Below, piece by piece: positions 1-5,192 of a stretch of DNA of 37,342 bases; within the stretch, counting starts at the first letter, position 1; every line of letters starts with the position of its first letter. Source of the stretch: a virus; the IMG/VR virus record IMGVR_UViG_3300017971_000516, positions 1-37,342 of that record; one strand, written 5' to 3'. The notes beneath the pieces were generated by a model that saw nothing but the letters and a program-made list of their open reading frames with translations, was not told the origin of the DNA and searched no databases. A program made the translations under genes and the position numbers.

Positions 1-105
1 CTCGCTTAATTCTCGGTCGCTATATACGGCGGAATTCTCTTGAGCGTGTTTGGCGAGTAACTGCACCGCTAGTGTTTCCATGTTGTCTCTAGTGTTTGTG
101 CTCAT
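1..105 (-). CDS. Small hydrophilic helical protein, 5' part (continues across window end)
   Basis: Thirty-five codons read leftward from an ATG at 105-103, starting MSTNTRDNMETLAVQLLAKH, and stay open to base 1. A GAGGA ribosome site lies 7 bases before the ATG, and a sigma70-like promoter lies just upstream at 144-171. The frame at base 1 is exactly the frame of the open reading at base 37342. If the molecule is circular, the gene therefore continues there and ends at 37193, giving 84 residues. It would be the first gene of the leftward operon. The product is hydrophilic and probably helical, and I do not recognise a family. Confidence 0.6.
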   Translation of the reverse strand, partial: MSTNTRDNMETLAVQLLAKHAQENSAVYSDRELSE

Positions 106-143
106 CTTGCTGTCCTCTGTGTGTGTTGTTTGCCTTTAACTAT

Positions 144-171
144 AAGATACCACATACAAGAATTAGTGCAA
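144..171 (-). promoter_or_regulatory. Leftward sigma70-like promoter with extended -10
   Basis: On the minus strand a -35 TTGCAC (166-171), a 16-base spacer and a -10 TATCTT (144-149) preceded by TGG form an extended -10 promoter. It sits about 40 bases upstream of the ATG at 105 and points into the leftward operon, so it is the natural early promoter. A second weaker candidate lies upstream, TTGCCA (273-278) and TACAAC (251-256) with 16 bases between. Both are pattern-based calls. Confidence 0.5.
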
Positions 172-339
172 GCTTTTTATTAATTATTTGCATTGATTGT
201 TGCCCGATATATCAAGGAGATTCATAGCCTATTATCTATAGTCCAGGACTGTTGTATAAATGGTACAGTTTTTGGCAAGAGTCTTGCTTAATCCGCATAG
301 AATAAAGGGATGGGACTTTAATCCCAAACTTCCCCAACA

Positions 340-376
340 CTGACAAACCTGACAGGATGTACTGACATATATGACA
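340..376. repeat. Two paired TGACA direct repeats, iteron- or operator-like
   Basis: TGACA occurs at 341, 350, 363 and 372, as two copies of CTGACA-NNN-(C/A)TGACA with a 22-base period, about two helical turns. A perfect 10-base palindrome, GCATCGATGC, follows at 388-397, and a TGACT/AGTCA inverted repeat at 398-414. Such phased repeats upstream of an early promoter suggest a protein-binding array, either regulator or replication initiator. The binding protein is unknown. Confidence 0.45.
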
Positions 377-702
377 ATAGATTAAATGCATCGATGCTGA
401 CTAATTGATAGTCACAGTCTATCTAAAATCTGATTAGCAAAAGTCATGCCAGTGATGCAGTTAGTGTGCATCGATTGTGTTTATGGCGTGAATAATAATT
501 CTTTATGCCAACCACCCATCAGGGGGGTAGGGCCAAAAAAAGATTGCGCGCGAAAGTGCTAGTACCCAGTTTCCGACGATTTTGCAAAAACAAAAGGGAA
601 TCTTTTTATATGCAATCTCCGAATATGATACAAACTAACTGCTATCTAGAGGGGGGTATGATACTATATTTCCCACCCGTAGCGCACCTAGCGCTTATGT
701 GA

Positions 703-900
703 ATCTCGCCTCTCTCAGTAGTCTACCTTCGGTTGGGCCTCAGTACGACCTGAGCCTTGGAATACGGCTCGTCAGCGACTAGCTACGTCCCACCCACACT
801 GAACAAAGCGAAGATCTGTCACCGCTCATTGAATACCTGGGCAGTCACGAACCAGTCTGATGGCTACGGATTTGGTCACGAACTCTGTTTCGTTACCAGA
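703..900 (+). other. GC-rich structured segment, possible non-coding RNA or packaging site
   Basis: This segment is richer in GC than the AT-rich sequence on either side and carries several inverted repeats. One hairpin has GAC-ct-GAGCC (747-756) pairing with GGCTC-GTC (766-773) around a nine-base loop. Another has GGT-c-ACGAA pairing with TTCGT-t-ACC near 874-897. GTCACGAAC is repeated at 844-852 and 875-883. It has no tRNA T-loop or cloverleaf. Strand and function are uncertain. Confidence 0.3.
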
Positions 901-970
901 CAGTAAGCTATTGTTTTCCAGATAGTTTATAAAATAGTTGAAAATTAGTGGGAACTAAATGAAAAAAAAG

Positions 971-999
971 TTGTCTAATACTGTGAATATATAATTATA
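971..999 (+). promoter_or_regulatory. Candidate rightward promoter for the late operon
   Basis: A TTGTCT (971-976), 17-base spacer and ATTATA (994-999) form a plausible sigma70 promoter. An overlapping TATAAT at 990-995 would leave only 13 bases. Transcription from here would give a leader of nearly 400 bases containing three stem-loops before the TerS start at 1396. No phage RNA polymerase gene is present, so host polymerase use is expected. Confidence 0.35.
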
Positions 1000-1052
1000 T
1001 CTAGTGAAAAGATAAGATCCACTACTGGATGTTAGCTTTGAACTAGAAAGTA

Positions 1053-1093
1053 GATAACTGAGTAACCTCTCCACTGGGGGTTACGAGGTTATC
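1053..1093 (+). ncRNA. Leader stem-loop 1
   Basis: GATAAC (1053-1058) pairs with GTTATC (1088-1093). Then, after a 3x3 internal loop, GTAACC (1062-1067) pairs with GGTTAC (1079-1084), and CC (1071-1072) with GG (1077-1078) closes a small apical loop. An alternative 7-bp stem, TAACCTC/GAGGTTA (1063-1069/1085-1091), is mutually exclusive, so the RNA could switch between two folds. No U-tract follows on the plus strand. Confidence 0.45.
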
Positions 1094-1114
1094 AGTAACT
1101 AATAGATTAATCTA

Positions 1115-1156
1115 AGCGAGTAGGCTCGTAGTCCCCAAACGAAGGGACTACTCGCT
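1115..1156 (+). ncRNA. Leader stem-loop 2 with two alternative folds
   Basis: AGCGAGTAG (1115-1123) pairs perfectly with CTACTCGCT (1148-1156). An alternative stem pairs GTAGTCCC (1128-1135) with GGGACTAC (1144-1151) around an eight-base loop. The two share bases 1148-1151 and so compete. No U-tract follows, which argues against a simple terminator. It lies between the candidate rightward promoter and TerS. Confidence 0.45.
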
Positions 1157-1222
1157 AGATAGATTATAATATTAATATTATATAATTACTATTAGATTAT
1201 AATATCTATATAATAATTTAAT
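1157..1222. repeat. AT-rich tract with repeats, candidate origin or unwinding element
   Basis: This 66-base stretch is almost entirely A and T. It carries AGATTATAATAT twice (1161-1172 and 1194-1205) and a TAATATTAATATTA palindrome near 1167-1180. AT-rich repeated DNA in the only large non-coding region is a typical DNA-unwinding element. No DnaA-box array was seen, so the origin call is inference. Confidence 0.3.
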
Positions 1223-1251
1223 GGGGGTCTACCTTCGGGTAAGGTATCCCC
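1223..1251 (+). ncRNA. Leader stem-loop 3
   Basis: GGGG(G)-tc-TACCTT (1223-1235), loop CGGGT, AAGGTA-t-CCCC (1241-1251) form a strong hairpin with a small internal loop. Its 5' arm contains GTCTACCTTCGG (1227-1238), a 12-base sequence also found at 721-732. No U-tract follows on the plus strand. It is the last of three hairpins in the presumed late leader. Confidence 0.45.
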
Positions 1252-1319
1252 TAACACCTAAAATACCTGGTAAATAAGGCAACTGATAAGTTGCTGATAT
1301 TACTAGTAATTGTAAATTA

Positions 1320-1338
1320 GTTCAAAAAAAGATTGAAC
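1320..1338. promoter_or_regulatory. Inverted repeat upstream of TerS, possible operator
   Basis: GTTCAA (1320-1325), AAAAAGA, TTGAAC (1333-1338) form a perfect 6-base inverted repeat 58 bases upstream of the TerS start. It could be an operator or a weak RNA hairpin before the first late gene. No regulator gene has been tied to it. Confidence 0.3.
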
Positions 1339-1395
1339 TTTTCTGAATTAAATTTGTCAAAGTATATGTAAGAAAAAATTTAGGGGAGTACTGTC

Positions 1396-2040
1396 TTGAG
1401 CAAGGCAAAGCGGGTGGTGAATACTACCCATCGTCCAAAAGAAGAAAGAGGTCGTGGAAGACCTCCTGTTGTCAATGCTCCTCATGAATGTCTATCTGAC
1501 GAACAGCAATCTGTCGAACTCTCTGACCTCTACCACCCAAGCAGCAAATGGACTCCTGAACAGAAGATAGCTGCTGTACAAGCCTATGTACTAACTGGGA
1601 CTTCCAGAAAAGCATCTGCTATTTGTGAGATACCTGAATCCACTATCCGTTGGTGGAAGATGTCAGCTTCCTGGTGGGATGATCTGATTGCCCAGACCCG
1701 CAGGGAGAGGGATGATCAGATAGAGGCTCAGTTTACCAAGATCCTTACTAAAGCTGCTGGCAACATGGAAGAGAGGTTGGAGAAAGGTGACGAGGTACTG
1801 GACAAGGAAGGTAACGTCAACTACCGAGCAGTAAGCGCAAGGGATCTTGCAACCATTGCTGCGATTATGTACGACAAGCAGGCTCTGATTAGGGGGAACC
1901 CTACTTCCAAGGTAGCAAGGTCTGAGACTGATGCTCTTGAAAGCCTGAGTAAGAAGTTTGAAGAGTTCGCTACCAAGATGGAGAAACGGGGCGAAACCGC
2001 TAAAATCATTGAAGGGGAAAGGACAGATGGGACGCAGTAA
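1396..2040 (+). CDS. Terminase small subunit
   Basis: This 214-residue basic, helical protein should be the DNA-recognition subunit of the packaging terminase. A TTG start is supported by GGGGAG seven bases upstream. Residues about 52-90 (SKWTPEQKIAAVQAYVLTGT onward) look like a helix-turn-helix of the kind found in small terminases, followed by a long charged helix. It opens the rightward operon and lies about 1.6 kb before TerL. Assignment rests on position and the HTH-plus-helix layout, since small terminases diverge quickly. The control region upstream probably contains its binding site. Confidence 0.7.
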   Translation: MSKAKRVVNTTHRPKEERGRGRPPVVNAPHECLSDEQQSVELSDLYHPSSKWTPEQKIAAVQAYVLTGTSRKASAICEIPESTIRWWKMSASWWDDLIAQTRRERDDQIEAQFTKILTKAAGNMEERLEKGDEVLDKEGNVNYRAVSARDLATIAAIMYDKQALIRGNPTSKVARSETDALESLSKKFEEFATKMEKRGETAKIIEGERTDGTQ

Positions 2041-2185
2041 ACACTCTGGTGGTGACTGGCAGGAAGATGTGCGCAAGTGGGTCTATGACAAATTAGGTGG
2101 TACTGGTCAGCGCAAGGCTCAGCTAGACAGGCAGGAATGTCGTGCTGGTATGACTGACAAATGTAAGAAGAAGCCTAAGAAATGA
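2027..2185 (+). CDS. Small basic protein, unknown
   Basis: A 52-residue ORF starts MGRSKHSGGDWQEDVRKWVY and ends in a lysine-rich tail (CKKKPKK). The ATG at 2027 follows AAGGACAG, an acceptable ribosome site, and overlaps the end of TerS by 14 bases. The stop overlaps the next start as ATGA. It has a mixed N-terminal half and a strongly basic C terminus with two cysteines. I do not recognise a family. It is the first of seven small, mostly basic genes between the terminase genes. Confidence 0.55.
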   Translation: MGRSKHSGGDWQEDVRKWVYDKLGGTGQRKAQLDRQECRAGMTDKCKKKPKK

Positions 2186-2292
2186 AGAAGAAGTGTAAAA
2201 CAAAGCCTGTCGTAAAGACCAAGAAACCTAAGAATAACGCTGTTATCAAGACAGTCAAGAAAGTCAAACGTCCTAAAACCATCAAGTTCTGA
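2182..2292 (+). CDS. 36-residue lysine-rich micro-protein
   Basis: This ORF starts MKKKCKTKPVVKTKKPKNNA and has only 36 residues, nearly half of them lysine or arginine, with no acidic residue. The ATGA overlap with the gene before suggests translational coupling. The coding strand is lysine-codon rich. Such a peptide should bind nucleic acid without specificity, and might be a virion or DNA-condensing peptide. The very short length keeps confidence moderate. Confidence 0.45.
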   Translation: MKKKCKTKPVVKTKKPKNNAVIKTVKKVKRPKTIKF

Positions 2293-2293
2293 T

Positions 2294-2548
2294 ATGGAAA
2301 AGAATCTCATTGATCGTCTAACTGAGCAGGTGGGGGGTAACAGGGAGTTAGCTCTGAATATCCTGCGAGATCGAGGAGATGTTGCTCCTGGTACTGAAAA
2401 GCTCACTCCACAGGGGGAGAGAAAAAGCTCGCTAGGGGCGGAGGGTCGCGCACTGGAACGAGCAGTAAAGCGTAGTGGTGGTAATACTTGGGACTACGAG
2501 TATAACCCAGAAACTAATCTTACCCGTAAACGTAAGAGTTTGTTCTGA
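2294..2548 (+). CDS. Hypothetical protein, 84 residues
   Basis: Starts MEKNLIDRLTEQVGGNRELA one base after the preceding stop, and its last base is the A of the next ATG. It is charged, with a predicted N-terminal helix and a flexible middle rich in Gly, Lys and Glu. It ends WDYEYNPETNLTRKRKSLF. It is much less basic than its neighbours. I do not recognise the family. Its place between TerS and TerL suggests a packaging or head-assembly accessory role, by position only. Confidence 0.6.
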   Translation: MEKNLIDRLTEQVGGNRELALNILRDRGDVAPGTEKLTPQGERKSSLGAEGRALERAVKRSGGNTWDYEYNPETNLTRKRKSLF

Positions 2549-2688
2549 TGCCCTACACGAAGAAACAATGTAAACTGTTCGGGGCTAAGGCTAGTCGAGG
2601 CCAAGATGTGCCTCAAGACTGGAAGAAGTACTGTACGGCTGAGATGCAGAAAAAGGCTAGGAAGAAACGTGGCAGCAGCAAAAAATGA
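2548..2688 (+). CDS. Small basic protein with two cysteines
   Basis: A 46-residue ORF starting MPYTKKQCKLFGAKASRG overlaps the previous stop as TGATG. It contains CKLFGAKASRG and a later YCTAEM, and ends in a basic tail (KKARKKRGSSKK). The two cysteines and basic tail might bind DNA or metal. It overlaps the next gene, whose GTG start at 2669 lies in another frame. The pattern of stop-start overlaps through this cluster supports genuine translation. Function is unknown. Confidence 0.5.
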   Translation: MPYTKKQCKLFGAKASRGQDVPQDWKKYCTAEMQKKARKKRGSSKK

Positions 2689-2878
2689 TGTAACTGGAGA
2701 TAAGATCCAGAGTAAGGTTCCCTCTAAGGCGTATCTTGACAATTATGACAAAATCTTCTCCAAAACAAAAGAAAAATACGCCAATGCGCTCGCAGGGCTT
2801 GGCAAAGGCGATGGTAATGAAGCCGGAGTTTCGGACGAGAAAGGTACGTTCCGCTACGACCTACCAGAGACAGATTAA
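2669..2878 (+). CDS. Hypothetical protein, 69 residues
   Basis: A GTG start at 2669 follows AGGA with six bases between, giving MAAAKNDVTGDKIQSKVPSK and so on. A longer in-frame reading begins at 2606 but has no ribosome site and overlaps the preceding gene more. The product is helical and charged, with a segment AYLDNYDKIFSKTKEKYANAL and an acidic C terminus (RYDLPETD). No family recognised. It may be a small structural or packaging accessory by position. Confidence 0.5.
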   Translation: MAAAKNDVTGDKIQSKVPSKAYLDNYDKIFSKTKEKYANALAGLGKGDGNEAGVSDEKGTFRYDLPETD

Positions 2879-2895
2879 ACATAAAGGTGATCAGC

Positions 2896-3420
2896 ATGGC
2901 ACAGAGTAGGGCACGAGTAAAGGCAGGAACTAGGGCTGGACGGAAAGCATCAGCCAAAAAGTCTGCTACAGTACGCAAAGAATACAAAAAAGCAATTAAG
3001 AGGGGTAAACCTCTATCAGCGTCTCAGCAACGTGTACGAAAAGCCGACGTAAGCTCTGCTTCCTCCGAGCGTATCAAAAAACGAGAAGCTAAAAAAGCCA
3101 CCTCCCCGGCGGAAGGTCGCAGAAAACGAGTAACACTTGATGCTCGTAAAGAAGCAGTAGGGAAAGCTTCTGGCGTTCAGGTAAACAACAAACAAGTACG
3201 CAAAGGCAAAGTAAAGGCTGCTGAGAAGGCAGTCAAAAAAGCTAAAATTGCTAAAAATGTGGCAAGGGCGGTTAGGGCTGGAGCCGTCGGCAGTCGTGCT
3301 GGTATCTTAGGAGCAGCAATAGGTGTTGCTGATGCGATGGGAGAAGATGCTCGTAAAAAGTCTAAAGGAAAGGGTGTTCGTGGGCGTAATGCAGCCAAGA
3401 AGTCTTCTGGTAAAAAATAA
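2896..3420 (+). CDS. Highly basic Lys/Ala-rich, histone H1-like protein
   Basis: This 174-residue protein is dominated by lysine, arginine, alanine and serine. It starts MAQSRARVKAGTRAGRKASA and ends NAAKKSSGKK. The start at 2896 has AAGGTGATC upstream, preferred to an ATG nine bases earlier. A less charged stretch near residues 120-150 (AGAVGSRAGILGAAIGVADA) is amphipathic or weakly hydrophobic. The composition resembles histone H1-like or DNA-condensing proteins, so a role in compacting packaged or incoming DNA is possible. That role is inferred from composition alone. Its stop overlaps the next ATG. Confidence 0.6.
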   Translation: MAQSRARVKAGTRAGRKASAKKSATVRKEYKKAIKRGKPLSASQQRVRKADVSSASSERIKKREAKKATSPAEGRRKRVTLDARKEAVGKASGVQVNNKQVRKGKVKAAEKAVKKAKIAKNVARAVRAGAVGSRAGILGAAIGVADAMGEDARKKSKGKGVRGRNAAKKSSGKK

Positions 3421-3674
3421 TGCCAGCTACTAAAAAACGCGACTACAAGAAAGAGTACGCTAACTACCACTCCAAACCTGCTGCAAAGAAGCAGAGAGCA
3501 AGGAACAACAAGGCGAACCGTAAGGCAGGGACATACGGGAACGGAGATGGCAAGGATATTGCCCACAAGGACAATAACACTAAGAATAACAAGAAGTCTA
3601 ACCTGAAGAAGCAGTCTCCTGGTAAGAATCGCTCCTTCGCACGGACAAAGACAGCAAGACGGAAAAAGACCTAA
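3420..3674 (+). CDS. Small basic HNH-like protein next to TerL
   Basis: This 84-residue protein starts MPATKKRDYKKEYANYHSKP and contains DGKDIAHKDNNTKNN followed by SNL. That matches the His-Asn-containing core of compact HNH proteins found near phage terminases. It is very basic, with short Lys/Arg runs, and ends ARRKKT. The family is often annotated as HNH endonuclease, and HNH nucleases beside TerL assist packaging in some phages. A full set of metal-ligand histidines is not evident, so it may bind rather than cut DNA. TerL starts four bases after its stop. Confidence 0.55.
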   Translation: MPATKKRDYKKEYANYHSKPAAKKQRARNNKANRKAGTYGNGDGKDIAHKDNNTKNNKKSNLKKQSPGKNRSFARTKTARRKKT

Positions 3675-3677
3675 TAC

Positions 3678-5189
3678 ATGAAGTACATAAATGCAGATAC
3701 CGTTTATGGCTTTACTGCATCGTTACTTCACTCAAGGTTCGATGATCCTCAGCCGACTCCAGACTTCCATAGAGAGCTATGGGAGTTATGTACATCTGAC
3801 TACCAGAAGATAGCAATTGCTGCGCCCAGAGGCCACGCAAAATCTACAAGTGTTACCCATTCGTTTGTACTAGCATGTGCCCTATTCAGGGAACACGACC
3901 ATATCCTGATTGTTTCGGATACGGAGTCTCAGTCTAAACTGTTCTTGGGGGATATAAAGACTGAGTTGTTGGAGAATGATGACCTCATTGCTACATTTGG
4001 TGTTAAGAGGCTCATCAAGGATACCGAAACAGAGATTATTGTAGAACTGACAGACGGATACAAGTTCCGTGTGTTCTGTAAAGGCTCCGAGCAGAAGATG
4101 AGGGGCTTGAAGTGGCGCAATAAGCGTCCAAACCTGATTATTGGTGATGATCTTGAGAACGATGAGATCGTCATGAACGACGAAAGAAGGCATAAGTTCC
4201 GTCAATGGTTCTTAAATGCCCTTGTACCTTCCCTGTCTAAGAACGGTAAGATACGAATCGTAGGTACAATCCTCCACATGGACGCTATGTTGGAGCGATT
4301 AATGCCTCAATGGGGGGCTGATACAACCCAAACTGACGGTCTGCGCCATTGGTCTACTAAGCCAGTAGGCAAATACGACTGGAAATCCATTAGATTCCAG
4401 GCTCATAATGAAGATTTCTCCAAGATCCTATGGCCTGAGATGAAATCTAAGGAAGAATTGCAGGCTATTCGTCAAGGATATATAGAACAAGGTATGCCAG
4501 AAGGCTATGCTCAGGAATATCTGAACTATCCTATTGACGAAACTAATGCTTTCTTCCATAAAGAGGATTTCAGAGAAGTAGAGAATCCAGATACTCACCT
4601 AGAGTACTATGTAGGTGCTGATTTGGCAATCTCTGAGAAGGATCAGCGTGCATACTCAGTGTTTACGGTAGCTGGTATAACCGCTAACAACAAATTACGG
4701 ATTGTCAACGTCATCCGAGACAGGATGGACTCGATGGAGATCATTGATACGATCTTCAGGCTCCATGAACTGTATAGACCAGAAGCATACTTCATTGAGA
4801 AGGAAAACATTGCCCGTTCTATTGGGTCAATTCTGCGTTCTGAGATGATGAGAAGGGGTGTATTCCCTAACATTGGTGATGACACATACATCGTACCCTC
4901 TGCTGATAAGATGAAACGCGCACAGCCTATCAGGGCTAGGGCGAGGGCAGGAGGAGTCGAGGTAGACCACGATGCCCCTTGGTTTGATTCCTGGATTACC
5001 GAGTTTATTCAGTTTCCACGCGGGGTGTACAAGGATCAGGTTGACTCCTTATCCATGATTGGTCTAGGTCTTGATCGTATGGCAATGGTTCCTACGAACG
5101 AAGAACTAGAAGACGAAGAATATGAGGCTGAGTTTGGGGATAATGTTATATCCTTTGAGCAAGGCAGAGATCGAACAACAGGATATTAG
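3678..5189 (+). CDS. Terminase large subunit (TerL)
   Basis: This 503-residue protein is the packaging motor and headful/cos nuclease. The ATPase Walker A is APRGHAKS (about residues 49-56). Walker B is LIIGDDLE (153-160), with adjacent acidic residues. The RNase H-like nuclease domain has Asp315 in YVGADLAIS, Glu374/376 in FIEKEN and an Asp pair near 453-456 (YKDQVDS). Length and domain order are normal for TerL. It reads directly into the portal gene. The family is clear, but the packaging type (cos, pac or terminal repeat) cannot be told from it here. Confidence 0.95.
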   Translation: MKYINADTVYGFTASLLHSRFDDPQPTPDFHRELWELCTSDYQKIAIAAPRGHAKSTSVTHSFVLACALFREHDHILIVSDTESQSKLFLGDIKTELLENDDLIATFGVKRLIKDTETEIIVELTDGYKFRVFCKGSEQKMRGLKWRNKRPNLIIGDDLENDEIVMNDERRHKFRQWFLNALVPSLSKNGKIRIVGTILHMDAMLERLMPQWGADTTQTDGLRHWSTKPVGKYDWKSIRFQAHNEDFSKILWPEMKSKEELQAIRQGYIEQGMPEGYAQEYLNYPIDETNAFFHKEDFREVENPDTHLEYYVGADLAISEKDQRAYSVFTVAGITANNKLRIVNVIRDRMDSMEIIDTIFRLHELYRPEAYFIEKENIARSIGSILRSEMMRRGVFPNIGDDTYIVPSADKMKRAQPIRARARAGGVEVDHDAPWFDSWITEFIQFPRGVYKDQVDSLSMIGLGLDRMAMVPTNEELEDEEYEAEFGDNVISFEQGRDRTTGY

Positions 5190-5192
5190 TCT

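Larger units (their letters stand above)
106..1395. other. 1.3 kb non-coding divergent control region
   Basis: I find no convincing gene between the leftward operon start and TerS. The stretch contains leftward promoters (144-278), phased TGACA repeats (340-376), palindromes (388-414), two AGGGGGGTA octamer-like sites (521-529, 650-658), a GC-rich structured segment (about 700-900), a candidate rightward promoter (971-999), three stem-loops (1053-1251), an AT-rich tract (1157-1222) and an inverted repeat GTTCAA/TTGAAC (1320-1338). It probably holds transcription control, and may hold the replication origin and the packaging site because it abuts the terminase genes. Only the repeats and hairpins are directly seen. 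Confidence 0.7.

Noticed and set aside
505-702. 65-residue plus-strand ORF in the control region
   Set aside because: No ribosome site, odd composition, and it overlaps repeats and G-runs of a region that otherwise looks regulatory.
703-900. tRNA gene in the GC-rich structured stretch
   Set aside because: No TTCGAAT-type T loop, no cloverleaf and no acceptor stem could be folded by eye.
1663-2076. 137-residue minus-strand ORF opposite TerS
   Set aside because: Antisense to TerS with no start site and low-complexity composition.
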